NCBI RefSeq assembly: GCF_027451485.1
Contig: NZ_DAIDJE010000025.1
Coordinates: forward strand, 1-64,000
Source: Bradyrhizobium sp.
Lineage (GTDB): Bacteria > Pseudomonadota > Alphaproteobacteria > Rhizobiales > Xanthobacteraceae
Direction of reading: 5' to 3'
Length of the DNA: 64,000 nucleotides
Shown here: positions 26,757 through 35,620 of the stretch, one piece after another
Layout: every line of letters starts with the position of its first letter
Position numbering within the stretch: the first letter of the stretch is position 1
Position numbers and translations under genes: made by a program
The notes under the pieces: model-generated
Told to the model about the DNA's origin: nothing
The model's database searches: none
What the model saw: the letters and a program-made list of their open reading frames with translations, nothing else

Positions 26757-27410
26757 TTGACGACGGATTTATTTGCCCGTTTTCCGCAAGCGCGCGCCTC
26801 GCGGGAGGAAATGGCCGAAGGCGCCGTGCTGCTGCGCGGATTCGCCAGAGACTTCGAGACGGAGCTGATTGCCGCTTTGCGCACTGTTGTGGCGCAAGCG
26901 CCATTCCGCCGGATGTTCACGCCGGGTGGTCATCAGATGTCGGTTGCGATGACCAATTGCGGCAGCTCCGGCTGGGTCACCGATCGCACCGGTTATCGCT
27001 ATGCTTCCGCCGATCCCGTAACCGGCAAGCCGTGGCCTGCGATGCCGCCGGTGCTTTGCGAAGTGGCGGTGCGCGCGGCCGATCGCGCCGGCTTTCCCGG
27101 ATTTGCGCCCGATGTCTGTTTGATCAACCGCTACGTGCCCGGTGCGAAGATGTCGCTGCACCAGGACAAGGATGAACTCGATTTTGGCGCGCCGATCGTC
27201 TCCGTCTCGCTTGGGCTATCCGCGATTTTCATGTTCGGCGGCCTGAAGCGAAGCGACAAGCCGCGGCGGTTTCGCCTGGAGCACGGCGACGTCGCGGTGT
27301 GGGGCGGGCCGTCGCGGCTGTTCTTTCATGGTGTGGCGCCGCTCGCCGAAGGCGATCACCCGGTGATGGGTCCGCAGCGTCTTAATCTGACGTTTCGCAA
27401 GATAGGATGA
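26757..27410 (+). CDS. alkB: AlkB-type 2-oxoglutarate DNA repair dioxygenase
   Basis: A 217-aa Fe(II)/2-oxoglutarate dioxygenase that reverses N1-methyladenine and N3-methylcytosine damage in DNA or RNA. Fe ligands His135 and Asp137 (LHQDKDE) and His191 (RLFFHGVAP), and the RxNxTxR block (Arg208, Asn210, Arg214) are present. N-terminal DLFARFP and MSVAMTNCGSSGW match E. coli AlkB. Start codon is TTG at 26757 with AAGG upstream; the first in-frame ATG would drop 18 residues. The 3' end overlaps convergent ptxE by 29 nt. No ada gene is next to it. Confidence 0.93.
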   Translation: MTTDLFARFPQARASREEMAEGAVLLRGFARDFETELIAALRTVVAQAPFRRMFTPGGHQMSVAMTNCGSSGWVTDRTGYRYASADPVTGKPWPAMPPVLCEVAVRAADRAGFPGFAPDVCLINRYVPGAKMSLHQDKDELDFGAPIVSVSLGLSAIFMFGGLKRSDKPRRFRLEHGDVAVWGGPSRLFFHGVAPLAEGDHPVMGPQRLNLTFRKIG

Positions 27411-28311
27411 TGTCAAGGGCTTGTCCGTCACCGCGGATCGAGTGGAGACGGCCCTCTTCAAGAATATAGGAAATGAAGCGCATGGCAGGCGCCGCTTCGG
27501 GCAGCCCGCTCGGTGCAATGATCTTCAGTTCTTTTGCAAGTTCGATACCGTTTAGCGGCAGGACGACAAGCTGTCCCGCCAGAACCTCATCGATCACCGC
27601 TGCCTCGATCACCAGCGAGATGCCTCGACCGGCGCGGACGGCGCGTTTGACGGCCTCCGTGCTTCCGAGCCCTCTTACGGCGGTCAGCCGGTCGGCAAGC
27701 GGCCCAAGCTGTTGTCTCAGGACCGTGTTCGTGCCGGTGCCCGGCTCGCCGCCCAACAAGGTCTGACCCGTAAGCTCGCTTGCGTCGATCATGCTGCGGC
27801 TTGCCCAGGGATGGTCGGGCGCTACAATGACGACGAGCGGCTCCCTGCGCCAGCTACGATGGCAAAAGCCCGGACGGTCGCTCCACCATTCCATCAAAGC
27901 GACGTCAGCGCGGCCGTTCGTCAGGCGCTCTGCAACATCGGGGTTGGGTCCGATCCAGAGATCGACCGCAAGCCGGTCGCTGGCCTGGAAGGCCACGAGC
28001 ATCGACTGCAACAAATAGGTGCCGATGTTGCTGGATGCCGCGATGTGCAGGGCCGGCCGTGCAATGACGGCTCGGCTGCGCGCGGCCGTGTCCAGCATGG
28101 CGCGGGCCAGCGGGGCAAAGGCAGCTCCTTGAGAGGTCGGTTCGACGAGACCGTGCCGCCGCACCAGCAGTGGCGCAGCAAGATCTTCCTCCAGCTGCTT
28201 GATATGTTCGACCACCGTCGACGGCGACAGCTTCAGGTCGCGCGCCGCCGCACGAAAGCCTCGTTCGCCGAGAACGGAGAGAAATGTTCTAGCGTGCAGC
28301 AGATTGAGCAT
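27382..28311 (-). CDS. ptxE: LysR-family regulator of the phosphite operon (PtxE-like)
   Basis: A 309-aa LysR-type regulator: N-terminal winged helix (residues 1-60, RAAARDLKLSPSTVVEHIKQ) and a substrate-binding-like effector domain. It starts inside the 3' end of ptxD (23-nt overlap), the same position as ptxE in the Pseudomonas stutzeri ptxABCDE operon, hence the symbol; sequence identity to that protein could not be checked. In P. stutzeri its role is not fully defined. No divergent target is seen; it would be autoregulated or act on the operon. Its last 29 nt overlap alkB on the other strand. Confidence 0.75.
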   Translation of the reverse strand: MLNLLHARTFLSVLGERGFRAAARDLKLSPSTVVEHIKQLEEDLAAPLLVRRHGLVEPTSQGAAFAPLARAMLDTAARSRAVIARPALHIAASSNIGTYLLQSMLVAFQASDRLAVDLWIGPNPDVAERLTNGRADVALMEWWSDRPGFCHRSWRREPLVVIVAPDHPWASRSMIDASELTGQTLLGGEPGTGTNTVLRQQLGPLADRLTAVRGLGSTEAVKRAVRAGRGISLVIEAAVIDEVLAGQLVVLPLNGIELAKELKIIAPSGLPEAAPAMRFISYILEEGRLHSIRGDGQALDIILSCETSD

Positions 28312-29320
28312 GAGCCATTCGCTTGCCAGGATCGTTGACTGCGCCAAATGGAACGCGTCCGGCAAGAACATCGAGAATGCTCCGCGCCGCCGACAGTTCG
28401 ATTTCGCGCCTCACGTCGGTGACGGCCGATCCGATATGAGGCGTGAATACCGTGGGTGCCGACAAATCCAACAAACGCCGGTCGATGCCGGATGGCCGGT
28501 TCTCCAGCGCCCAATCCTCGCATTCGAACGCGTCGGCGGCATAGCCAGCAAGTTGTCCCCGGCTGATGGCGTCCGCCACCGCGCTTTCGTCCACAAGCGA
28601 TCCGCGCGCCGGATTCACCAGCCTCGCACCCCGCTTCATGGCAGCGAGGGTTTCGGCGTTGACGATGTGCATGGTGCTGGCGATCAAGGGCAGCGCCAGC
28701 ACGACGTAATCCGAGCTCGCGATCACGTTTTCAAAACTCGTCATGGTGACATACGGCCAGGCTTCTGCCGTCGTCGCGGACACCGACTGGTCACATGCAA
28801 GCAGCCGGCATTGAAATCCGGCGAGCCGTTCGGCAATCGCACGTCCGACGAGGCCGAAGCCGACGATGCCGACTGTAGCTCCCGCAAGGCCCGCGCCGTA
28901 AAGCTGAGCGCGCCAGCCGTGAAAGCCGTTCGCCCTGATATTCCGATCGCCGGTGACGATGTTTCGCCCGAGAGAGAGCATCAGCCCGATCGCCAGTTCG
29001 GCGGTCGGCACTGTCAACAGATCGGGCACGATCGTCACCCACACTCCTGCACCGGTCGCGGCGTGGAGATCGATGTTATCGAAGCCCTTGAGCGCGGCTC
29101 CAATGACGCGAAGATCGGGACAGGCCGCCAGAAAATCTGCATCGATCCTGTCGGTCATGAATGCAAGCAGCCCGACGGCATCCCGGCAGCGTCGCCGCAC
29201 TTCGTGATAATCCCACGGCTCGACCGATGGATTAACCTCGACAGTCGCGTACGCCTCGAGCAGCGCTTGTGTCTCCGGGAAAACGGGATTGGTGGCGAGG
29301 ATCTTCGGTTTCACGGGCAT
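28289..29320 (-). CDS. ptxD: Phosphite (phosphonate) dehydrogenase
   Basis: NAD-dependent phosphite:NAD oxidoreductase, 343 aa, oxidising phosphite to phosphate. It matches P. stutzeri PtxD in long blocks: CRDAVGLLAFMTDRIDADFL, ALKGFDN, VPDLLTVPTAELAIGL, NPARGSLVDE and FTPHIGSAV. Catalytic residues are in place: Lys78, Arg239, Glu266, His295, with Met55. Rossmann motif GIVGFGLVG near 151; Asp177 after beta-2 stands where Glu175 sets NAD preference. These phosphite-specific blocks separate it from generic D-2-hydroxyacid dehydrogenases. It sits between the transporter and regulator genes in the classical order. Confidence 0.92.
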   Translation of the reverse strand: MPVKPKILATNPVFPETQALLEAYATVEVNPSVEPWDYHEVRRRCRDAVGLLAFMTDRIDADFLAACPDLRVIGAALKGFDNIDLHAATGAGVWVTIVPDLLTVPTAELAIGLMLSLGRNIVTGDRNIRANGFHGWRAQLYGAGLAGATVGIVGFGLVGRAIAERLAGFQCRLLACDQSVSATTAEAWPYVTMTSFENVIASSDYVVLALPLIASTMHIVNAETLAAMKRGARLVNPARGSLVDESAVADAISRGQLAGYAADAFECEDWALENRPSGIDRRLLDLSAPTVFTPHIGSAVTDVRREIELSAARSILDVLAGRVPFGAVNDPGKRMAHAQSAAR

Positions 29321-29335
29321 GGCAACGTCATCGGC

Positions 29336-30148
29336 TTATTTGAGGTGATTTCGGAGGACAGCTCCGATCCCATCGACCATGGTCACGCAAATCAGGATGC
29401 AGATCAGAATGGCGGATACCTGCGCGTATTCGAGAACGCGGAGCGCGGCGATCAACTCGAAGCCGATGCCGCCAGCCCCGACCGCGCCGAGCACGGTGGA
29501 AGCGCGGAAATTATACTCCCAGCGATAGATCGTGGTGTCGGCGAGTTGCGGCAAGACTTGTGGCAATATCGCATGGAATACGACCTGGAGCGGCGAAGCC
29601 CCGGTGGCCCGCGCGGCTTCGATCGGCTTCGGATCGACATGCTCGATGCTCTCGGCGAAGAATTTTCCGACCATTCCGACGGAGTGCAATCCGACCGCAA
29701 GCACGCCGGGCAGAGCGCCGAATCCCACCATCGCAACGAAGATGATTCCCATGATCAGCTCGGGGATCGACCTCAGCAAGTTCAATGACGCCCGCGATGC
29801 GCGGTACACGATTTGATTGGGCGTGGTGTTGCGCGCTGCAAACAAAGCCAGCGGCAGCGAAATCGTGACCGCGAGGGCCGTTCCCGCCACCGACATGGCG
29901 AGCGTATCCGCCAGCGGTCTGATCCAGGCATGAAAACGCCTGAAATCGGGTGGGAACATTTCGCTGGAAAGCTGCTTGATCGCCGGCCACGCCTCCGAGA
30001 ACCGCTTTGGATCGAGCAGACCGGTCAGCGCCATGGCGATGACGATCAGAACGACAATCATCAGCATCACGGCGCTGCGTCTGAACCGTAGGGTTCCCTC
30101 GCGGGCGAGGATTGCTTCGTATGCGGCTGGGGGAGTGGCAATACTCAT
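29336..30148 (-). CDS. ptxC: Phosphite ABC permease
   Basis: A 270-aa PhnE-type inner-membrane permease with about six hydrophobic segments and the EAA loop EAARATGASPLQVVFHAILP. Overlaps the ptxB stop by 4 nt and ends 15 nt before ptxD, so it is part of the operon. With PtxA and PtxB it imports phosphite; PhnE-like permeases also move phosphonates, so range is inferred from context. Confidence 0.88.
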   Translation of the reverse strand: MSIATPPAAYEAILAREGTLRFRRSAVMLMIVVLIVIAMALTGLLDPKRFSEAWPAIKQLSSEMFPPDFRRFHAWIRPLADTLAMSVAGTALAVTISLPLALFAARNTTPNQIVYRASRASLNLLRSIPELIMGIIFVAMVGFGALPGVLAVGLHSVGMVGKFFAESIEHVDPKPIEAARATGASPLQVVFHAILPQVLPQLADTTIYRWEYNFRASTVLGAVGAGGIGFELIAALRVLEYAQVSAILICILICVTMVDGIGAVLRNHLK

Positions 30149-31020
30149 CCCTTGAGCTTTGCCAGATCGAGATCGAGCAACTTCGCTGTCTCGCGCAAAA
30201 TGTCGTAGGCATGATCGTCCGTCGCCACAAAGCCTTCCGCGCGGAACGTCTTCAGTATTTCCTTGTCGTGAAGGTTGAGGAAGGCCTTTCTGATCGAGGC
30301 CTTGAGCTCGGGTGCCAGATATCCCTGCATGGTGAGGGGATAGTTCGGAATCGGATCGCTCTCCGCCAACACGACGATCTTGCTGCCGTCAATCGAGCCC
30401 TTGGCAACGAGCGATCTGAAAATCTCCTGGCTGAGGCCGCCCGCCTGAACCTGGCCGGATTGGACGGCACGCGCGACCGCATCATGCGCGCCCAGAAGCA
30501 CGTACTTGTAATCGGTATCGCCGACGAGACCGTTACGGGCAAGGAGCGCGCGCGGTATCAGATGACTGGAGGTCGAGGCGAAGTCGCCGAATCCGACCAT
30601 CTTTCCCTTGATATCGGCCAGTGTCTTCACGGGGCCATCTGCTCGCGCGATAATGACGCTCTTATAGGTAGGTGAGCCTTTCGAAACGCCGACGGCGAAT
30701 GCCTCGATGCCCGGAGCCTTTGACTTCGCCAGCACATAAGAGAGGGGACCAAAATACGCGACCTCGATCCGGCCAAAGCGCATCGCCTCGATCATCGAGG
30801 AGTAGTCGGTGGTGACGACGAGTTCGACGCCTTTTCCGAGCGTCTGTTCGAGATAGGCTTTCAGCGGTGCCGCGTTCTGGATGATCGTGGAGGCGTTTTC
30901 GTCCGGAAGGAGCGCCACGCGCAACTTGGCTGGACTGGATGGCTGCTGGGCGTCGGCCTTGCCGAGCACCATACCCAGGCTTCCGATCGTGCAGGCAAAC
31001 AGAAAAGTTCTGCGTTCCAT
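30145..31020 (-). CDS. ptxB: Phosphite-binding periplasmic protein
   Basis: A 291-aa PhnD/PtxB-type binding protein. The leader MERRTFLF...KADA has an Arg pair and could be Tat or Sec. The mature start LRVALLPDENAS, then TTDYSSMIEAMRFGRIEVAY, and SKGSPTYKSVIIAR are the anion-pocket blocks of the PhnD/PtxB family. Next to ptxD the ligand is most likely phosphite; phosphonate or hypophosphite are alternatives. Confidence 0.88.
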   Translation of the reverse strand: MERRTFLFACTIGSLGMVLGKADAQQPSSPAKLRVALLPDENASTIIQNAAPLKAYLEQTLGKGVELVVTTDYSSMIEAMRFGRIEVAYFGPLSYVLAKSKAPGIEAFAVGVSKGSPTYKSVIIARADGPVKTLADIKGKMVGFGDFASTSSHLIPRALLARNGLVGDTDYKYVLLGAHDAVARAVQSGQVQAGGLSQEIFRSLVAKGSIDGSKIVVLAESDPIPNYPLTMQGYLAPELKASIRKAFLNLHDKEILKTFRAEGFVATDDHAYDILRETAKLLDLDLAKLKG

Positions 31021-31050
31021 GACATTTCCAATCTTGTTGCTTTGGCGGCG

Positions 31051-31821
31051 TTACGCTGCGGCCATCCGGGAGGATGCGGTGAGGTAAATCTGGTCGAGGG
31101 CTGTCTGCCCGAGATGCAATGCTGGTCCCTCGAATACGACGCGACCGCCCGCTAGTCCGATCACGCGATCGGCGAACCGCCGGGCGAGTTCGACCTGGTG
31201 CAGGCTGACGATTGCCGTGATGCCATCTTCTCGGCAAATGCGATGAAGATCTGCGAGCACCTTCTCGCCCGTCGCCGGATCGAGGCTTGCAATGGGCTCG
31301 TCAGCCAGAACGATCTGTGGCCGCTGCGCCATGGCCCGGGCGATTCCGATACGTTGTTGCTGTCCACCGGAGAGCTGATCCGCGCGATCAAGGGCTCGGT
31401 CGATCAATCCGACCCGATCGAGCGCCTGCAGCGCAAGCAGGCGGTCTGCGCGCGGCAACGGAAACAGCGTTCTCGGAAACTCGTGTGCGCTGATGCGGCC
31501 GAGCAGAACATTCTGCAGGGCAGTCAGCCGACCAATCAGGTGATGCTGCTGAAAGATCATGCCTGTTCGCTTCCGGTGTTCGCGGAGCGTGCGGCTATCC
31601 CTGAAGATTGAGCCCAGACCATCGACGATAATGTCGCCCTGCGTCGGGCTCACCAGCCCATTCATGCATCGCAGCAGGGTCGACTTGCCGGCGCCGGATG
31701 GTCCGAGCAGCACGAGAAATTGGCCCTTCGGTACGAAGATGGTCGTCGGCAAGACGGCCCGCATGCCGCTCGGATAGGTCATCGCAACATCGCGCAATTG
31801 CAGCATCGTTGGATTTTCCAT
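31051..31821 (-). CDS. ptxA: Phosphite ABC ATPase
   Basis: A 256-aa PhnC/PtxA-type ATPase with Walker [10 protein letters not shown], signature [17 protein letters not shown] and Walker [13 protein letters not shown]. The start at 31821 gives the family N-terminus MENPTMLQL; a longer frame adds 30 residues covering likely promoter DNA. It is the first gene of ptxABCDE, 30 nt before ptxB. A possible Pho box lies 91-108 nt upstream. Confidence 0.88.
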   Translation of the reverse strand: MENPTMLQLRDVAMTYPSGMRAVLPTTIFVPKGQFLVLLGPSGAGKSTLLRCMNGLVSPTQGDIIVDGLGSIFRDSRTLREHRKRTGMIFQQHHLIGRLTALQNVLLGRISAHEFPRTLFPLPRADRLLALQALDRVGLIDRALDRADQLSGGQQQRIGIARAMAQRPQIVLADEPIASLDPATGEKVLADLHRICREDGITAIVSLHQVELARRFADRVIGLAGGRVVFEGPALHLGQTALDQIYLTASSRMAAA

Positions 31822-31911
31822 AGCCGCACCCTGCCGCCGCGACAGGCGGAGGTGATCGACATTTGCAAACAGATGGCCGTTTTGTTCGGTAAATTCGATT
31901 ACCAGCCGCAA

Positions 31912-31929
31912 GCGACAATCGCATGACGG
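31912..31929 (-). promoter_or_regulatory. Possible PhoB box upstream of ptxA
   Basis: On the minus strand CCGTCAT, 4 nt, TTGTCGC resembles the rhizobial Pho box CTGTCAT-N4-CTGTCAT: 6 of 7 in the first half, 4 of 7 in the second. It lies about 90 nt before the ptxA start, a normal distance. The P. stutzeri ptx operon is known to be PhoB-controlled, which makes the site plausible; the match alone is weak. Confidence 0.35.
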
Positions 31930-31973
31930 CCATCGAGAGCCGCCGATAAACGCTTGCTCGTGGGCAATGGGCG

Positions 31974-33599
31974 CTACGGCTTGGCCGGATGAATGAACGC
32001 CCAGGGACTGACTTCGGAATCCCGCGGCACTTCGATGTCGATCAAATAAGGACCGCCACTCGCCAGCGCCTTCTCCAACTCGTTGCGGAAATGATCGGGC
32101 GAGGTGACCCGCGCGGCGCCGACACCAAAGGACTCGGCAAGTTTGACGAAATCCGGGTTGACAAGGTCGGAAGCCACGACGCGGCCCTCGAAGTGCTGGC
32201 GCTGGTCGCGCCGGACATTGCCGTAGGAGTTGTTGTTGAACACCAGCACGACTACGCCAATCTTGAATTGCACGGCGGTTGAGAGTTCCTGCATGCCGAA
32301 CATGAAACCGCCGTCCCCGGTAATCGCCACGACCGGCCGGTCGGGATGGGCGACCTTGGCGCCGAGCGCGGTGGGAAAGCCTGAACCGAGCGTGCCCTGA
32401 TAACCCGAAGTGATGAACGTCCGCGGCTCATAGACCGGAAAGCCGTACCAGGAGGCAAACCCGACCTGCGACAGCTCGTCGGTGACGATCGCGTTCGGCG
32501 GCAGAACCTCGCGCAAAATGTTCAGGTACGCCATCTGCGGCTGGATCTTCTGAATGTCCTTCAGCGTCGCCGCCGAGGCATCGCGGATCGCAGTCCGCCG
32601 CCCGGCCGTTTTGGTGTAACCGAGTTTCCGAACTGCGGCTAATAGCTCAGACGTGCCAGCCTTGGCGTCGGCTACAACAGCGGCATCCGGCGCGTATCGC
32701 CGCATTTCCGAAGCATCGATATCGATCCGGATGGATTTCAAGCCTTGCGGGAGGAATGGCCAGCGTGTCATCGTCGGCAATTCCAGCCGCGTGCCGATGC
32801 CGATCATGAGATCGGTTTGCGGCCACAAGCGATAGGCTGCCGCCATGGTCAGCCCGAGCTCGTGAGCATTGGAGACGATGCCGCGGCCGCTGCGAAAAGC
32901 GACCACCGGCGCCTCGATCAGTTCGGCGAGTTCAAGGATTTCGTCGCCGGCTTCGATCGCGCCTGAGCCGACAAAGATCATCGGCGTCTTGCTTGCCGCG
33001 ATCAGGTTTGCCGCCGACTTGATCCGGTCGGGATCGGCCTCGGGCGATGGAAAGCGTTCGAATACCTCGGCCGCACCGACCTCGACCCTCTGGGTAAAAA
33101 CGTCCCAAGGCATTTCCAGAGAGGCTGGGCCGCGCCGCCCGGACAGCATCTCCTGGAATGCGCGCGCCACCAGGGCAGGGGCATTGGCCGGATATTCGAT
33201 ACGCTCGGCCCACTTCACAAAAGTGCGGAGGGTTGCAAGCTGGTCCGGCATTTCGTGCAGATGGCCGCGACCCTTGCCGAGAAAGGCGGATGGCACCTGT
33301 CCGGTCAGACAGAGCACCGGTTCATTGGCGCCAAAGGCCGTCAATAGCGCGGCGCCTGCATTGAGCACGCCGGGGCCGGGCACCACGCTGAAGACGCCCG
33401 GCTTGCCGCTGGCGCGCGCGTAGCCAAAGGCCATGTAGCCGCATGCCTGCTCGTGCCGAGCGCCGATCACCCTGAGCTGCGCCTGATGGAACGCATCGAA
33501 CAGGCCGTAGATCTGTGCGCCGGGCAGGCCAAACACGGTGGTGATGCCGTGCGCGACCAGACCGCTGACAATGGCTTCGCCGCCGGTACTTAAGGGCAT
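31974..33599 (-). CDS. Thiamine-diphosphate-dependent enzyme (acetolactate synthase-like)
   Basis: A 541-aa ThDP enzyme with the three usual domains. The activating Glu is in ARHEQACGYMAFGYARAS (near 51) and the ThDP/Mg motif GDGGFMFGMQEL...NNNSYG near 435-465. Similar to the large catalytic subunit of acetolactate synthase, but no small subunit is nearby, so it is more likely a catabolic decarboxylase or ligase of the benzoylformate decarboxylase/sulphoacetaldehyde acetyltransferase class. Substrate unknown. It ends 152 nt upstream of ptxA on the same strand; read-through into ptx is possible but the gap looks like a promoter region. Confidence 0.8.
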   Translation of the reverse strand: MPLSTGGEAIVSGLVAHGITTVFGLPGAQIYGLFDAFHQAQLRVIGARHEQACGYMAFGYARASGKPGVFSVVPGPGVLNAGAALLTAFGANEPVLCLTGQVPSAFLGKGRGHLHEMPDQLATLRTFVKWAERIEYPANAPALVARAFQEMLSGRRGPASLEMPWDVFTQRVEVGAAEVFERFPSPEADPDRIKSAANLIAASKTPMIFVGSGAIEAGDEILELAELIEAPVVAFRSGRGIVSNAHELGLTMAAAYRLWPQTDLMIGIGTRLELPTMTRWPFLPQGLKSIRIDIDASEMRRYAPDAAVVADAKAGTSELLAAVRKLGYTKTAGRRTAIRDASAATLKDIQKIQPQMAYLNILREVLPPNAIVTDELSQVGFASWYGFPVYEPRTFITSGYQGTLGSGFPTALGAKVAHPDRPVVAITGDGGFMFGMQELSTAVQFKIGVVVLVFNNNSYGNVRRDQRQHFEGRVVASDLVNPDFVKLAESFGVGAARVTSPDHFRNELEKALASGGPYLIDIEVPRDSEVSPWAFIHPAKP

Positions 33600-33692
33600 T
33601 GAACGATCCGATCAGTAGAAACTTGCCGTGGAACCAGCAGCGGCGAAAGTGGCGGTGTTGGAATGAATCTCGTCAAGTCCCAGGTAAATCCT

Positions 33693-34457
33693 CTAGCTCT
33701 TGCCGGGTGTCATGCCCTTGGCCTTGACCACGACGGTGGCCGTCGGCGATGTGATGAAGTCGACGAACGCTTTGGCCGCGTCCTTTTGCTTGGAATCGAC
33801 CGCAAGCGCCGCCGGGAAGACCAGCTCCTGTTGGTATTTGGCGGGGAGCGGACCGACGATGTCGACACCCGGCGCGATCAAAACGTTATTGACGAAGATC
33901 GCCAGCTCCGCTTCGCCGTTGGCGACCGCCGGGACGATGCCGGTCGGCTGGTCCTGTGCGACGGTCTTGGCCCTCATCGCATCTTCGATGCCAAGCCTTT
34001 CGAACAGCCTCAGGATGTAGGAGCCGGCGGCGCTGGCCGGCAGGAATGTGATGGATTTGGCCGCCAGCAGCGTCTCCTTGAAAGCCTCCGGGGTGCTGAT
34101 ATCGGGCTTTCGCGCGCCGGCCTTGACAGCGACACCGAAGCCGACACGCGCAAATTCGACCGGCGGCGCGAAATGCGTCTTGGCGACCGGGTCATAGAAA
34201 ACGTCGATTGGAACGACACCGACGTCGAATGGCTCGCCGGCCGTCACCGCCTTGATCAGGTTTGGGGTCGTATCGAAATGGATGGCGAGCTTGTGGCCGG
34301 AGGCCTGTTCGAATTTCGGGCCGAGCTCCGTCAAGATACTTCTCAGCGATCCGCCCGCCAGAACTCGCAGTTCGTCGGCTTGTGCGCCGGATGTCGGCGA
34401 CAAAACCGGCGCCAGGCCGAGTACCGAGGCGGCTGCCACAATCAGCGACATTTTCAT
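33693..34457 (-). CDS. ModA-like extracellular solute-binding protein (orphan)
   Basis: A 254-aa periplasmic protein with a Sec signal (SLIVAAASVLGLAPVLSP...AQA) and a ModA/type II binding fold: LRVLAGGSLRSILTELGPKF, NLIKAVTAGEPFDVGVVP, and a C-terminal FVDFITSP block. ModA binds molybdate or tungstate, but no ModB/ModC partners are near and this group often has other or unknown ligands. Start 34457 follows GGAG with 5 nt spacing; the longer frame adds 7 residues. Same strand as the ThDP gene, 93 nt before it. Confidence 0.7.
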   Translation of the reverse strand: MKMSLIVAAASVLGLAPVLSPTSGAQADELRVLAGGSLRSILTELGPKFEQASGHKLAIHFDTTPNLIKAVTAGEPFDVGVVPIDVFYDPVAKTHFAPPVEFARVGFGVAVKAGARKPDISTPEAFKETLLAAKSITFLPASAAGSYILRLFERLGIEDAMRAKTVAQDQPTGIVPAVANGEAELAIFVNNVLIAPGVDIVGPLPAKYQQELVFPAALAVDSKQKDAAKAFVDFITSPTATVVVKAKGMTPGKS

Positions 34458-34605
34458 GAGGTCTCCGTCTACTGGCATCCCGGTGTCATTACCTTTTGGA
34501 TGGTTCGTTTACGAATGTCAGAGCCAAAGGGACACGAGCAAATCAAAAAATCTAGTGTGGCCGTTCAGAAGTCCGCAATGGCGGCGGGCTCGTCGATCCC
34601 CCGCG

Positions 34606-35589
34606 CTAATCGGCCACGGTGACGTCGGCGACAAATTGCGGCTCGCGCACGGCCTGTTCGGAGAAGGGCGATCCCTGCTCGAACCACGAGCGCGGGGCGG
34701 GCGCACCCCACAGCGTCTGCCGGCGCGGATCGTTCAGCGACCAGCGCATCGGTTCATGGTCGTGATCGCCGGTGAAGTAATCGCTGGTGTAGAGTTCAAG
34801 GCGATGGCCATCAGGATCGCGGATGTAAAGGAAGAACGCGTTCGAGATACCATGTCGGCCGGGACCGCGCTCGATATTCTTGAGGTATCCGGTCGAGGCC
34901 AGCACGTCGCAGAGGTGCAGAATGTTCATCGCCGTCGGCACCCAATAGGCAAAATGGTGCAGACGAGGACCGCTGCCGTTGGTGATAGCGAAATCGTGAA
35001 CGTTGCCCTTGCGATGCAACCACGCCGCCGCGATCCGCCCCTGGGGTCCGTCTTCCTCGGCATACTCGGTCAAACGGAAGCCAAGGCGGGCATAGAAGTC
35101 GACCGTATCCTGCACCTCGGCGGCGAAAACATTGAAGTGATCGAGCCGCTGCGGATGGCAGCCCTTGTAGAGATCGTAGCGGCGGAGCAGGTGCGGGCGC
35201 TTGTCCATCGCCGCGTAGAGTTCGATCCGAAAACCGAAGGGATCGGTAAAGTGCAGCGTACGACCCTGAAACGGCTGCTCCGAAAAGGCATGAGCGATGC
35301 CGTTCTGCGCAAAGAATGCAGTGGCCTTATCGAGATCCTCTTCATTGCCGACCTTGAAGCCCAATCGGCGGCAGCCAGCCTTGGGCGCCTTTCGCAGCAC
35401 CAGCGAGTGATGCTGATGTTCCTCGCTGCCGCGCAGAAAGACTGCGGTGTTGCCGCGCTCCTCGACATGCAGACCCACGGCATTTTCGTAGAATGCGGAA
35501 CTCGCGCCCAAGTCCACCACGTCGAGCACGACATGGCTGCTTCTGATGATGTTGAATGGCGGATCGAACACGTGTTGCGGGATCGGCAT
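34606..35589 (-). CDS. hpaD: Homoprotocatechuate 2,3-dioxygenase-like extradiol dioxygenase
   Basis: A 327-aa two-domain vicinal-oxygen-chelate dioxygenase. Metal ligands are visible in the second domain: His151 (RLDHFN), His211/212 (RLHHFAY) and Glu265 (HRLELYT). The N-terminus FDPPFNIIRSSHVVLDVVDL and the neighbouring CHM isomerase and HpaR-type regulator support 3,4-dihydroxyphenylacetate as substrate, ring-opened next to the hydroxyls. The isomerase gene is upstream on the same strand, 31 nt away. The remaining hpa genes (hpaE, hpaG, hpaBC) are not in the window. Confidence 0.85.
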   Translation of the reverse strand: MPIPQHVFDPPFNIIRSSHVVLDVVDLGASSAFYENAVGLHVEERGNTAVFLRGSEEHQHHSLVLRKAPKAGCRRLGFKVGNEEDLDKATAFFAQNGIAHAFSEQPFQGRTLHFTDPFGFRIELYAAMDKRPHLLRRYDLYKGCHPQRLDHFNVFAAEVQDTVDFYARLGFRLTEYAEEDGPQGRIAAAWLHRKGNVHDFAITNGSGPRLHHFAYWVPTAMNILHLCDVLASTGYLKNIERGPGRHGISNAFFLYIRDPDGHRLELYTSDYFTGDHDHEPMRWSLNDPRRQTLWGAPAPRSWFEQGSPFSEQAVREPQFVADVTVAD

Positions 35590-35620
35590 CGCAAGTCCTT
35601 CGGCCTAACGTTCCAGCCCG

